Assembly: GCA_966212505.1 (NCBI GenBank) | Contig: CBIHRS010000002.1 | Coordinates: 225,651 to 289,650, forward strand | DNA: 64,000 nt | Direction: 5' to 3' | Source of the DNA: CAMLIZ01 sp966212505 | Lineage (GTDB): Bacteria; Pseudomonadota; Gammaproteobacteria; Burkholderiales; Burkholderiaceae_C | Part shown: positions 1 through 8,925 of the stretch, piece after piece | How the letters are laid out: each line of letters opens with the position of its first letter | Numbering within the stretch: the stretch's first letter is position 1 | Position numbers and translations under genes: made by a program | The notes under the pieces: model-generated | Seen by the model: the letters and a program-made list of their open reading frames with translations, nothing else | Database searches by the model: none | What the model was told of the DNA's origin: nothing

Positions 1-2
1 TC

Positions 3-575
3 ACCGGCATGCACTTCGGCACGCATCGCGTGTGCGAGCGCGTGAGCCGCACCCGCTGGCGCCGCGACCACCGGGAGATGGCGCTGGCCTATTGCGAAGG
101 CACCGAGTGCATCGTGGTTCCCACCGTGTGCCGCAACGTCAGCCGCGTCGTCCGGCGTGCGCCGCCGGCAGCAGCAGCGCCACCCGCCGCTCAGTCGCCA
201 CCCGGCCCGCTCGTCTTTGCGCCGCCCTCGGCCGGTGGGCCGCCCGAGGCCACACCTCCCGAAGCGCTGCCGCCGCTGCTTCCACCGCCAGTGGCTCCGC
301 CAGGCGCGCCGCCGCAGGTGTTTCCGCCGCTGCCGCCGATCCTGCAGCAGCCGCCCGGCGCATGGCCACCCGCGCTGCCGCCGGAGGCCTGGCCGCCGTT
401 CGCGGGGCCGCCGGCGCTGCCGCCGCGGGTGGCGCTGCCGCCGGGCGGTGTTCCTGCTCCGCCGGCAGTGCCTGAGCCGCCGACCGCGGCGCTGCTGCTG
501 GGGGGCTTCCTGCTGCTGGCCGGCCGCCGTGTCGCCGGCCTCAGTGCTCCCCGGTCTTCAGGCGGTGGGCGTTGA
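3..575 (+). CDS. PEP-CTERM sorting domain protein (5' end outside window)
   Basis: The reading frame is open at the left edge, so the N-terminus is missing. The visible protein starts with a short Cys-containing segment (including AYCEGTECIVVPTVCRN), continues through a proline/alanine-rich linker of about 100 residues, and ends in a PEP-CTERM-like tail: V-P-E-P-P, a hydrophobic stretch (TAALLLGGFLLLAG) and an Arg pair. In the PEP-CTERM/exosortase system this tail is the processing and envelope-anchoring signal. The linker could span the cell wall or exopolysaccharide layer. The last 35 bases overlap the 3' end of the convergent histidine kinase gene. No exosortase gene is in the window. The tail assignment is fairly safe; the function of the N-terminal part is unknown. 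Confidence 0.6.
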   Translation, partial: TGMHFGTHRVCERVSRTRWRRDHREMALAYCEGTECIVVPTVCRNVSRVVRRAPPAAAAPPAAQSPPGPLVFAPPSAGGPPEATPPEALPPLLPPPVAPPGAPPQVFPPLPPILQQPPGAWPPALPPEAWPPFAGPPALPPRVALPPGGVPAPPAVPEPPTAALLLGGFLLLAGRRVAGLSAPRSSGGGR

Positions 576-2523
576 TCGCCGCCTCCACCGCCTCGATCAC
601 CTGCTCCGGCTCGAAAGGCTTCTTCAGCAGCGTGAGCGCGGGCAGGCGCGCCATCTGCGGCGCGAGGTCCGAGAAGCCGGTGACGAGGATGGCGGTGAGC
701 TTCGGCCGGTGCCGCAGCGCGTCTTCCACGAGATCAGCGCCGTTCATGCCGGGCATCGCATAGTCGGTCAGCATCACGTCGAAGGGCCGGCCGGTGAGCA
801 CCACCGCCATCGCTTCGTCGGCGCCGTGCGCCGGGATCGGCTGGAAGCCGAAAGCCTCCAGCAGCGCGCAGGTCGAGGCCAGCACGTCGGCGTTGTCGTC
901 GACCACGAGCACCGTGCCGGCGCAGAGTGACGGTGGGGCCGCCTTTTCAGGGGGTGCCGCCTGCGCGGGCTCCCATTGCGCCTGCGGCAGCACCACGTCG
1001 GCCGTGGTGCCCGCGCCGGGCCGGCTGTGGATCAGCACGGTGCCGCCGCATTGCTGCACCGCGCCCAGCACCTGCGCCAGCCCGAGGCCGGTGCCTTGGC
1101 CAGGCGGCTTGGTGGTGAAGAAGGGCTCGCAGCAGCGCGCCAGCGTGGCTTCGTCCATGCCGATGCCGTCGTCCTGCACGCTGAGCACGGTGTAGTCGCC
1201 GGCGGGCAGGTCGTCGACCCGGTCGTGCGGATCGCCGGTGATCGCGTGGCGGCGGGTGCGCACCGTGAGCCGGCCGCCTTGCGGCATCGCGTCGCGCGCG
1301 TTGATGCACAGGTTGAGCAGCACCGATTCGAGCTGCGTGCGGTCGGCCAGCGCCGGGGGCAGCCCGGGCTGCAGCTCGATCGCGACCGAGATCGTGCCGC
1401 CGAGGCTGCGCTCGAGCAGGTCGTTCATGCCGCTCACCAGCTCGTTGAGGTCGACCGGCCCGAGCGAGAGCTCCTGCTTCCTGGCAAAGGCGAGCAGCTG
1501 CTGCACCAGGGCGGCACCGCGCCGTCCGGTATCGGCCGCACGCTCCAGCGTCTTGCGCAGGCGCTCGGGGTCGCCGGCCTGGCGCCGCGCCACCTCGATG
1601 AACGACAGCATCGCCGACAGGATGTTGTTGAAGTCATGGGCGATGCCGCCGGTGAGCTGGCCCACCGCCTCCAGCCGCTGCATGCGCACCATGCGCTGCT
1701 CGGAGCGGCGCCGCTCGGTGATGTCGCGTCCCACCGCATAGATCCGCGATTCCGCGAGCGAGCCGACCGCGCGCCACGACACGAGGCGCACCGAACCGTC
1801 GGCATGCAGCAGCCGGGTCTCGAAGTCGACCGCGTTGTATTCGCCGCCGAGTACGCGACGGATCTCGTCCCAGGTGCGGCCGAGGTCGTCGGGATGCACG
1901 AAGCGCTCGAACACCGTGCCTTGCGCCTGCGCCACCGCCACGCCGGTGACCGCCTCGAACGACGGGCTGAGCGTGAGGATGCGGCCATCCGCCGCCAGCG
2001 TGACCATGATGTCGAGCGAGACGCTGAACAGCCGCTCCAGGTCGTGGTGGTGAGCCTCGAGCTGCTGCTTCAGCGCCTCGTTGAGCCGGTGCATCTCGGG
2101 CAGGCTCATCGGCCGGTCGTGCACGTCGGTCACGGCGCCCACCCATTCGACGACGCGGGCCTGCGCATCGCGGACCGGGATCGCGCGCACCACGCACTGG
2201 CGATGGGTCTGCGAGGCCGCATGCCAAAGGCGGCAACTGGCGTGATAGTCCACCCCCTGGCGCAGGGCCAGCGTCCACGAGCGCAGCAGGCTGGTCCGGT
2301 CGTCGGGATGCACGGCCTGAACCCAGCCGTGTTCGCGGTAGTCGTTCCACTGCTGGCCGGTATAGGCCTCCCACGAGGGCTGCGGCTCGACGAATCCGCG
2401 CTCCGGGTCGACGGTCCAGACGATGGCATCGGTGGCGGCGATCAGGGCCTGGCAACGTGTCTTGTCCGCCAGCAACGTGGCGAGCGTTGCTGGATCGGCG
2501 GGGCGCGGCGCTGGCCCGGGCAT
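541..2523 (-). CDS. Hybrid sensor histidine kinase (PAS-PAS-HisKA-HATPase-REC), cytoplasmic
   Basis: I place the start at the ATG at 2523 (MPGPAPRP), giving 660 aa; longer upstream readings run through the divergent gene. Two PAS domains (about 20-135 and 160-275) are followed by a HisKA domain with the phospho-accepting His near 296 (GGIAHDFNNI), an HATPase_c domain with N box (LCINARDAMP) and G boxes (DDGIGMD, GQGTGLGLAQ), and a C-terminal receiver with phospho-acceptor Asp in MLTDYAMPG and the conserved Lys in LLKKPF. No transmembrane segment or signal peptide is visible, so it should sense a cytoplasmic cue through PAS. The H-D-F-N-N form of the H box and the attached receiver are typical of orphan hybrid kinases. 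It is divergent from the hemerythrin-like gene, suggesting, but not proving, an oxygen or redox signal. Confidence 0.85.
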   Translation of the reverse strand: MPGPAPRPADPATLATLLADKTRCQALIAATDAIVWTVDPERGFVEPQPSWEAYTGQQWNDYREHGWVQAVHPDDRTSLLRSWTLALRQGVDYHASCRLWHAASQTHRQCVVRAIPVRDAQARVVEWVGAVTDVHDRPMSLPEMHRLNEALKQQLEAHHHDLERLFSVSLDIMVTLAADGRILTLSPSFEAVTGVAVAQAQGTVFERFVHPDDLGRTWDEIRRVLGGEYNAVDFETRLLHADGSVRLVSWRAVGSLAESRIYAVGRDITERRRSEQRMVRMQRLEAVGQLTGGIAHDFNNILSAMLSFIEVARRQAGDPERLRKTLERAADTGRRGAALVQQLLAFARKQELSLGPVDLNELVSGMNDLLERSLGGTISVAIELQPGLPPALADRTQLESVLLNLCINARDAMPQGGRLTVRTRRHAITGDPHDRVDDLPAGDYTVLSVQDDGIGMDEATLARCCEPFFTTKPPGQGTGLGLAQVLGAVQQCGGTVLIHSRPGAGTTADVVLPQAQWEPAQAAPPEKAAPPSLCAGTVLVVDDNADVLASTCALLEAFGFQPIPAHGADEAMAVVLTGRPFDVMLTDYAMPGMNGADLVEDALRHRPKLTAILVTGFSDLAPQMARLPALTLLKKPFEPEQVIEAVEAAINAHRLKTGEH

Positions 2524-2664
2524 CACGCCTCCCGGCAGCAGCGCTGCGCTCCGCGAACCTGTCGCTGTCGGTCGGGGCGCATGTCTTGGCAGGAGCAAAG
2601 CCCGTTCCGGGCGGCCGGCGCGCTTTTTGCTCCCAAAGAACTGATGAGTGGGTGATGGAACCGG

Positions 2665-3240
2665 ATGAAAGAGCGCGAATGGATGCGCCTGCTGAAGCAG
2701 AGCCACGAAGTGGCCCGGTGGTTGGCCGAGCGGCTCGAGGAGGCCGACCTGCTGGCGGCGCGCAAGTATTACAAGGACCAGCTGACGAATGTGCTGGGCG
2801 GGCACCTGCTCGCGATCGAAGGCTGCGTGCTGCCGGCCATCCAGCGGCATGGCTGGAAGGGGGTGCACGCCGGCATGCTCGTCGCCCACTTCGAGCTCAA
2901 GGCGGCCACCGCGCAACTGGTGGTCGCCGATCCGGCCACCGACGACTTCGGCGCCGCGGTCGACCGGCTGAAGAACCATCTCGACCGCGAGCGCGGCATC
3001 GAGCAGGGCGAGCTGCTGCCGGCGATCGAATCGACGCTGCCGCCCGAAGAACGCCGCCAGCTCGGCATCGATGTCGACCTGCAGCTCAGCCGCTCGGTGG
3101 GCGAGCTCGCCGCCGCTGCCGAACTGCGCGAACTCCCGCCCTCCGATCCGATCGAGGAGGCGAGGGTGGTGCTGAGCAGCCTTCCCGAAGCCGGGCTGGT
3201 GGACGAGCCTCCGGACACGGCCGGCCAGGCATCGGCCTAG
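2665..3240 (+). CDS. Hemerythrin-like (HHE) domain protein
   Basis: 191 aa, soluble, strongly helical and acidic. Two segments look like the paired helices of an HHE cation-binding domain: GGHLLAIEGCVLPAI (about 45-59) and a later segment, NHLDRERGIEQGELLPAI, each with His and Glu ahead of a conserved L-P. In the family these residues bind a non-heme diiron centre that carries oxygen or reacts with NO, or acts in a signalling partner. The gene sits between two hybrid sensor kinases transcribed the other way, and its stop is 12 bases before the end of the second one. The family call is by eye from the motif spacing and could be wrong; a generic four-helix protein is the alternative. Confidence 0.5.
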   Translation: MKEREWMRLLKQSHEVARWLAERLEEADLLAARKYYKDQLTNVLGGHLLAIEGCVLPAIQRHGWKGVHAGMLVAHFELKAATAQLVVADPATDDFGAAVDRLKNHLDRERGIEQGELLPAIESTLPPEERRQLGIDVDLQLSRSVGELAAAAELRELPPSDPIEEARVVLSSLPEAGLVDEPPDTAGQASA

Positions 3241-3252
3241 CTTGGCGAGGCG

Positions 3253-5520
3253 TCACGCCGCCGCCTGGGGCAGCCAGCGGCGCAGCGCGGCGGCCAGCTT
3301 GTCGACGGTGCAGGGCTTGGTGACGAAATCATCCATGCCCGCGTGCATCGCCTCCTGGGCGCTGGTGGCCAGCGCATTGGCGGTGAGCGCAATGATCGGC
3401 AGCCGCGCGAGGCCGCGCGAGCGCTCCTCGGTGCGCCACTGGCTCGCCACCTCGTAGCCCGACAGCTTGGGCAGCATGCAGTCGAGCAGCACGATGTCGT
3501 AGCGCCCACGGCGCAGGCAGACCAGCGCGTCTTCGCCATCGGCTGCCACGTCGCAGGTGCACTCCAGCCGGTCGAGCTGGGCTTCCACCACCATCGCATT
3601 GACCGCGTTGTCCTCGACCACCAGCACATGCGGCCGGCGGTCGGGGTGCGAGGGCTGCGCCACCGGTGCCACCGGCGTCAGCGGCATCGCGCCGCTGTGC
3701 GCGAAGCGCAGCTCGGGCAGTTCGTCGAGCAGCGGCTCGGCCACCGCCGCATCGGTGATCGGCAGCCGCAGCTCGAACCAGAACCGGGTGCCACGGCCCG
3801 GTTCGCTGTCGAAGTCGATGCGGCCGCCCATCAGCTGCACCAGCCGCTGCGAGATCGCCAGGCCCAGGCCGGTGCCGCCGAAGCGCCGCTCCACTGAGCT
3901 GTCGGCCTGCACGAACGGCTGGAACACGCGCTCGCGCGCCTCCGGCGCGATGCCCACGCCCTGGTCGTGCACCTCGAAGCGCAGCACCGCGATGCCGACG
4001 CCCGCCGCGCTGCAGTTCAGCCGCAGCACGATCTCGCCCGCGTCGGAGAACTTGATCGCATTGCTGACGAGATTGCCGAGCACCTGGCGCACGCGCTGCG
4101 CATCGCCGATCACCGCGGCAGGCACCTGGTCGCCCACCTCCACGGTCAGCCGCAGGCCCTTGTTGCGGGCATAGGTGGTGAACAGGTCGCGCACCTCGCG
4201 CATCAGCTGCGCAGGATCGAAAGGGGCGCTGCGCACGTGCAGCTCGCCGGCCTCGATCTTCGACAGGTCGAGGATGTCGTTGATGATGCCCAGCAGGCTG
4301 CGGCCCGAGCGCAGCAGCGTCTGGGCCAGTTGGCGCTGCTGCTCGGAGCCGGCCGACCGGGCGAGCAGGTCGGCCGTGCCGAGGATGCCGTTCATCGGCG
4401 TGCGGATCTCGTGGCTCATCGTGGCCAGGAATTCCGTCTTCGCGCGGTTGGCCGCCTCGGCGGCTTCACGCAATCGCTCGGCCTCGGCCAGATGGTGCTC
4501 GCGGCGGCGCAACACCCGCACCAGCACGATGAAGGTGGCGGCAAGGAACACCGCCGAAACGAGCGACACCACCGCCATGTTCCAGGCCTGCCGCCGCCAG
4601 CCCGCCAGGTAGACGCGGTCGCTCAGCGCCACCGCCACGTGCAGTGGAAAGCCGTCGACCTTGCGGACAGACAGCACCCGGTGCGGATCGGCCTCGGGAA
4701 TCGCATCCCAGGGAGAGAAGGCTTCGGGCCCCGCGCCCGCTGCGGTGGCGCGAAGCGCCTGCCCGTAAGGCCCGTCGGGCCGCAACTGCCGGCCGAGGAT
4801 GTGCTCGTCGAAAGGGGCCCGCGACAGCACGGACAGGTCGTTGCGCAGCAGCGTCATCGAGGCCGAGTCGGGCTGCGGATTGCGCCGGTCCATGCGCACC
4901 GACATGTAGAAGCGCGAGAAATACTCGCAGGACACGCCGACGATCGCGGTGCCGATGAATGCGCCCCCGGGTGATTCGATGCGGCGCGAGATGTAGATGG
5001 TCCACAGCTGGCTGATGCGGCTGCGGACCGGCCGGCCGATGTAGGTCATCTCGACCACGCCGTCGCGCGCGGCGATGAACACGTCGCGATCCGCGATGTT
5101 CACCCGGGGCGACGGATAGTTGCGCGAGCTCACCACCACGTCGCCGTTGGCATCGAAGATGCCGACCACGTCGAGCGCCGCGAAGCTCTCCTCCCGCGCA
5201 TGCAGCAGCTCGTACTCGCCCCGGGTGGCCAGCGCCTTGCGCAGCGCCTGCACGTCGGCGGGACGCTCGGCGTCCACCGCCTGAGCCACGCCGTCGAGCA
5301 CGAACTTCGCCGACGAGAACACCTGCGACGCGTGCGCCGCCAGGGCCAGCGCCATGTCGTCGACGCCGGCGCGCGCGTTCTCGGTGGCCTGCGAGCGTGC
5401 CAGCAGCACGCCGTACAGCGTCAGCACGAGCAGCGAGACGACGATGGCCGCGCCGATCGTGGCTGCCGCGCGGCTTCCGGCCTGTGGACCGCGATAGAAC
5501 AGGACCCGCGATTGCCGCAC
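3253..5520 (-). CDS. Membrane hybrid sensor histidine kinase (CACHE-HisKA-HATPase-REC)
   Basis: 755 aa. TM1 (about 20-42) and TM2 (about 312-337) enclose a periplasmic sensor of some 270 residues with a dCACHE-like pattern (VVGIFDANGDVVVSS, then DRDVFIAARDG, WTIYISRRI), a fold that usually binds small ligands such as organic acids or amino acids. It is followed by a helical linker (EAAEAANRAKTEFLATMSHE), HisKA with the phospho-His in MSHEIRTPMNGILG, HATPase_c (FSDAGEIVLR; HDQGVGIAPE; GGTGLGLAISQRL) and a C-terminal receiver with the acceptor Asp in LLDCMLPKLSGYE and the Lys in FVTKPC. This is the BarA/EvgS-like arrangement without an Hpt domain, so a separate phosphotransfer protein or response regulator is needed. 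Its promoter region (5521-5718) is shared with the divergent binding-protein gene. Confidence 0.85.
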   Translation of the reverse strand: MRQSRVLFYRGPQAGSRAAATIGAAIVVSLLVLTLYGVLLARSQATENARAGVDDMALALAAHASQVFSSAKFVLDGVAQAVDAERPADVQALRKALATRGEYELLHAREESFAALDVVGIFDANGDVVVSSRNYPSPRVNIADRDVFIAARDGVVEMTYIGRPVRSRISQLWTIYISRRIESPGGAFIGTAIVGVSCEYFSRFYMSVRMDRRNPQPDSASMTLLRNDLSVLSRAPFDEHILGRQLRPDGPYGQALRATAAGAGPEAFSPWDAIPEADPHRVLSVRKVDGFPLHVAVALSDRVYLAGWRRQAWNMAVVSLVSAVFLAATFIVLVRVLRRREHHLAEAERLREAAEAANRAKTEFLATMSHEIRTPMNGILGTADLLARSAGSEQQRQLAQTLLRSGRSLLGIINDILDLSKIEAGELHVRSAPFDPAQLMREVRDLFTTYARNKGLRLTVEVGDQVPAAVIGDAQRVRQVLGNLVSNAIKFSDAGEIVLRLNCSAAGVGIAVLRFEVHDQGVGIAPEARERVFQPFVQADSSVERRFGGTGLGLAISQRLVQLMGGRIDFDSEPGRGTRFWFELRLPITDAAVAEPLLDELPELRFAHSGAMPLTPVAPVAQPSHPDRRPHVLVVEDNAVNAMVVEAQLDRLECTCDVAADGEDALVCLRRGRYDIVLLDCMLPKLSGYEVASQWRTEERSRGLARLPIIALTANALATSAQEAMHAGMDDFVTKPCTVDKLAAALRRWLPQAAA

Positions 5521-5718
5521 GATGGCTCACCTCCCCAGGTGCGCGGCGGCTGTCACGGCCCCCGCGGTGTCCTGGCAGCAAGCCGCCTGCCCGCAGGGTT
5601 TCGCCGTACTGGGCGCCAAACCTGACAGTGCATGCGCGGCCGTGCCCGCCGTGTGCATGGCGGCGCCCGATGGGTCTGCCTAGAGTGGCCTTCACCTCAT
5701 CAGGAGTTGGAGGGTTCC

Positions 5719-6798
5719 ATGCAGATGCACCAGATGGCGGCCGCCTGTGCCGCGGCGGCGGCGATGTCGGTGGTGGCGGCCCGGCCGCTGACCATCGCCA
5801 ACTTCGGCGGCGCCAACGGCCGAGCCCAGGCGCTGGCCTTCCAGCAGCCTTTCGAGCGGCAGCGCTCCACCGCCGTGTCGATGGTGGAGTACACCGGTGA
5901 TCTCGCGCCACTGCGCAAGATGGTGAAAGAGGGCAACACTGCGTGGGACATCGTCGAGGTGGAATCGGCCGACCTCGGCCCCGGTTGCGAAGCCGGGCTG
6001 TTCGAGCGCATCGACCGCTCGCGGCTCGACCATGCGGCGCTGATGCTGCCCGGCGCGGTGCAGGACTGCGGCGTGGGCGCCTTCGTGTGGTCCACCGTGA
6101 TGGCCTACGACGCCAGTCGATTCAAGGACGCGCCGCGCAACTGGGCCGATTTCTGGGACGTGGCGCGCTTCCCGGGCAAGCGGGGCCTCCGCAAGGGTGC
6201 GCGCTACAACCTGGAGTTCGCGCTGATGGCCGACGGGGTGAACCGGTCCGACGTGTACCGCGTGCTCGGCACCGAGGCCGGCGTGGCGCGCGCGCTGCGC
6301 AAGCTCGAGGCGCTGAAGCCGCACATCGTGTGGTGGGAGTCGGGCGCGCAGCCGCCGAAGATGCTGGCCGCCGGCGAGGTGGCGATGTCGACCGCGTTCA
6401 ACGGCCGCATCGCCGCAGCCAACCGCGAGGGTTCGGCCAAGCTGGAGATCGCGTGGACGGATGCGATCTACGAGCTCGACTACTGGGCCATCGTCAAGGG
6501 CTCGGCGCAGCGCGAGCTGGCGTTGGGCTTCATCAACTTCGCCACGTCGGAGGAAGCACAGCTCGCGTTCTCGCGCGAGATCACCTACGGGCCGACCAAC
6601 TTCAACGCCATCCTGCGCTACGACAGCGGCCGCAGGGTGGCTACGTCGGCGCACCATGCGCTGATCGACCTGTCGATGGTGGGCAGCGACCTGCCGTCGG
6701 CACCGGCCAACATGCGCAAGTCGCTGCCCTTCGACCCCGCTTTCTGGACGCGCAACGGCGCGGCGATCGAGAAGCGCTTCAGCGAGGCGTTCCGCTGA
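5719..6798 (+). CDS. ABC transporter substrate-binding protein, PotD/PotF-like
   Basis: 359 aa from the ATG at 5719, preceded by CAGGAGTTGGAGG. The first ~22 residues (MQMHQMAAACAAAAAMSVVA) form a short signal peptide. The mature protein has the features of periplasmic binding proteins for putrescine/spermidine or related cations (IANFGGANG near the N-terminus; WDIVEVESADL; TVMAYDASRF; NWADFWDVARFPGKRGL; LDYWAIVKGS; GFINFATSEEAQ). No permease or ATPase gene adjoins it, so it must share components coded elsewhere or be an orphan. It converges with the MocR regulator (20-base overlap of 3' ends); MocR regulators often control polyamine, GABA or pyridoxal-related genes, which fits. The substrate is inferred from family resemblance only. 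Confidence 0.75.
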   Translation: MQMHQMAAACAAAAAMSVVAARPLTIANFGGANGRAQALAFQQPFERQRSTAVSMVEYTGDLAPLRKMVKEGNTAWDIVEVESADLGPGCEAGLFERIDRSRLDHAALMLPGAVQDCGVGAFVWSTVMAYDASRFKDAPRNWADFWDVARFPGKRGLRKGARYNLEFALMADGVNRSDVYRVLGTEAGVARALRKLEALKPHIVWWESGAQPPKMLAAGEVAMSTAFNGRIAAANREGSAKLEIAWTDAIYELDYWAIVKGSAQRELALGFINFATSEEAQLAFSREITYGPTNFNAILRYDSGRRVATSAHHALIDLSMVGSDLPSAPANMRKSLPFDPAFWTRNGAAIEKRFSEAFR

Positions 6799-8194
6799 GC
6801 TGACTGGAGAGGAACCCGAAGATGCGCTCGTCGTCGCAGAACGCGACGTTGAAGCGCATCCACGGGCTCACGCCTTCCTGGTCGCAGTGGAACAGGTGGC
6901 CCGGCCCCATCAGGATGCCGTGCTCGGCGGCCAGCGCCGAGAGGCGGCGCGAATCGGTGCAATGCGGATGGCGGGCCCAGAGGAACAGGCCCGCCTTGGG
7001 CTCGGCGAAGAGCTCGAAGCCCAGGCCCACCAGCCGCTCACCCACCTGCTCATGGGCCTGGGCCAGCCGGTCGCGCACCGACTTGAGATGCCGGCGCCAG
7101 CGCGCATCGGTCACCGCTTCGTAGGCGATGCGCTCGCCGATCTCGGATGAGGTGAGGCCGGCGATCATCTTCAGCTGCGCCAGCTCGTCGACCAGATCGG
7201 CCGGCGCGGCGAGGTAGCCCACGCGCAGGTTGGGCGACACGGTCTTGGAGAAGCTGCTGATGTAGATCACGCGCGAGATCTGGTCCAGGCTGGCCAGCGT
7301 GGCGCGCGGCTCGGTGTCGACCTCGGCGTAGATGTCGTTCTCGACGATCAGCACGTCGTGCTTCTCGGCCAGCTGCAGCAAGCGGTAGAGCTGCGCGGTC
7401 TGCGCGATCGAGCCGGTGGGGCTGTGCAGGCGCGGCTGGGTGAACATCACCTTCGGCCGGTGCTCGGCCAGCGCGCGCTCCAGCGCCTGCAGGTCGTAGC
7501 CCGTAGGCGTGCGCGGCACGCCCGCCGGCCGCGCGCCGATGAAGCGCAGCACGTACATCAGGTTGGCATAGCCGGGCTCGTCGACCAGCACCACGTCGCC
7601 GGCACGAACGAGACGGCGCGCGGCCAGGTCGAGTGCCTGGCTGGAGCCCTGCGTCATCAGCACCTGGTCGGCATCGGCGGCGATCTCGCGATCGACCAGC
7701 GCCTCGCTCACCAGCTTGCGCAGCGGCCGGTGGCCCTTGGGGTCGCCGTAGCCGGGGCTGTCCATCCCCGCGCCGGCCAGCCGGCGCAGCCCGCGGTTCA
7801 GCCCTTCGTTGAACAGCCACGCGGCCGGAAACCAGCCGCAGCCCGGTCGCATCTCCTTGGCATGGCTCTCGAAGATGCTGCGCAGGTACCAGTTCGAATC
7901 GAAGTCGTGATGCCGCGTGCGCGCCAGCACGTCGCCCGATGCGGCGAGCGAGCGGCGCCGCACGTAGAAGCCGGCGTTCGGCCGCGAGATCAGCAGCCCC
8001 TGCGCCACCAGCCGGTCGTAGGCCTCGGCCACCGTGAACAGGCTCACGTGGTGCGAGTGCGCGAACTGCCGGATCGAGGGCATCTTCATGCCGGGCCGCA
8101 GCGTCTGTTCTTCGACGAGGCGGGTGACCCCGCCGACGATCTGCGCGACCAGTGGCGTGGCGGACTGGGGGTCGATCGGAAACATGGGGCGCAT
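6779..8194 (-). CDS. MocR-family transcriptional regulator (GntR HTH + class I aminotransferase domain)
   Basis: 471 aa from ATG 8194 (MRPMFPID; the next Met at 8185 is nearly as good). A GntR winged helix fills roughly residues 10-80 (MPSIRQFAHSHHVSLFTVAEAYDRL, RPNAGFYV). A fold-type I aminotransferase-like domain follows, with the PLP-binding lysine in SSFSKTVSPNLRVGY (about 316) and the NDIYAE and DEPGYAN motifs. Members such as GabR, PdxR and TauR use PLP, or its adduct with an amine, as effector and rarely act as real aminotransferases. The 210-base upstream gap contains a paired GTACAG repeat (8296-8319) that could be its own operator. Its likely targets are itself and the convergent or divergent neighbours; this is inference. 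Confidence 0.85.
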   Translation of the reverse strand: MRPMFPIDPQSATPLVAQIVGGVTRLVEEQTLRPGMKMPSIRQFAHSHHVSLFTVAEAYDRLVAQGLLISRPNAGFYVRRRSLAASGDVLARTRHHDFDSNWYLRSIFESHAKEMRPGCGWFPAAWLFNEGLNRGLRRLAGAGMDSPGYGDPKGHRPLRKLVSEALVDREIAADADQVLMTQGSSQALDLAARRLVRAGDVVLVDEPGYANLMYVLRFIGARPAGVPRTPTGYDLQALERALAEHRPKVMFTQPRLHSPTGSIAQTAQLYRLLQLAEKHDVLIVENDIYAEVDTEPRATLASLDQISRVIYISSFSKTVSPNLRVGYLAAPADLVDELAQLKMIAGLTSSEIGERIAYEAVTDARWRRHLKSVRDRLAQAHEQVGERLVGLGFELFAEPKAGLFLWARHPHCTDSRRLSALAAEHGILMGPGHLFHCDQEGVSPWMRFNVAFCDDERIFGFLSSQLSGTPR

Positions 8195-8295
8195 CTTGGG
8201 AGCCGTCTTGCGCGAAGGCAATACACAGCAGGCCCCCGAACCACCCATGACACCTGCACAACAGGGCAGACCATGAAGCCGCTCACGCAAATCGT

Positions 8296-8319
8296 GTACA
8301 GGCCTGCAGGCCAGTACAG
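8296..8319. promoter_or_regulatory. Candidate MocR operator (paired GTACAG / GGCC symmetry)
   Basis: GTACAG occurs twice, at 8296-8301 and 8314-8319, 18 bases apart, and the stretch between (GGCC-TGCA-GGCC) gives an almost perfect inverted repeat. It lies about 100 bases upstream of the MocR start and about 85 bases before the divergent small gene. MocR proteins bind repeated sites in such positions, but no experimental consensus was matched. Confidence 0.35.
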
Positions 8320-8404
8320 CACGCCGGCCCTGCGAGCCGGCTGTCTATGGGGTGCGGCATCGCGCGCTGCCTACGATGAAACCGTCATCACGCAGGAGTC
8401 GCTC

Positions 8405-8791
8405 ATGGAGATCCGTGGAAGGCTGGCCGAGCTCATCGGCCATGCGGCGGCGCTCAGCGAAGACGGCCGCTTCGAGCCGCTGCAGCTGTTCGTCGAGGAC
8501 GTGGCGGTGATCACCGGCACCACCGGCGCCATCATCTGCAACGAGGACGACGGCGGCCCGACCGGCGCGCCTTCCGATGCCCGCTACCGCTACGTGCTGA
8601 TGCTGCACCAGGTGCAGCAGGTGCTGCAGCGCTGGCGCGAGCAGCACCACCGCAGCCCCACGCCCGACGAGGCCTGCCGGGCCATCATGTTCTTCAGCGA
8701 CAACGACCGCCTGATCCCGAGCGACGGCGCCTTGCCCGGCGTGCCCTTCGTGTGGCAGGTGCAGCACCGCCGCGGCGACAGCCGGCGATGA
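8405..8791 (+). CDS. Conserved small protein of unknown function
   Basis: 128 aa from ATG 8405, preceded by GCAGGAGTCGCTC as ribosome-binding site. It is acidic and soluble with no signal peptide or membrane segment. The order is a short N-terminal helix (IRGRLAELIGHAAALSEDG), a central part with VAVITGTTGAIICNEDDGGP, and a helical C-terminal half (YVLMLHQVQQVLQRWREQ ... DEACRAIMFFSDNDRLIP). I do not recognise the family. It is divergent from the MocR gene and 134 bases ahead of the porin gene, from which it is probably transcribed separately. Coding is supported by the ribosome site, codon use and lack of any competing frame. Confidence 0.55.
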   Translation: MEIRGRLAELIGHAAALSEDGRFEPLQLFVEDVAVITGTTGAIICNEDDGGPTGAPSDARYRYVLMLHQVQQVLQRWREQHHRSPTPDEACRAIMFFSDNDRLIPSDGALPGVPFVWQVQHRRGDSRR

Positions 8792-8925
8792 GGGATTTCC
8801 TGTAGTGGCCCGGCCGCCATTCGCAGGCGGCGATGCCGGCGGCTCGCCGTGCATGGCCCGATCGCTCCGCGCTTCCTACAGTCCGCCCGCCCCCATACAG
8901 CAATGGGCAACGAAAGGAGCATCGG

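Noticed and set aside
2524..2979. N-terminal extension of the first hybrid kinase upstream of 2523
   Set aside because: The extra residues are the antisense translation of the hemerythrin-like gene and carry no domain; the ATG at 2523 starts right before the PAS domain.
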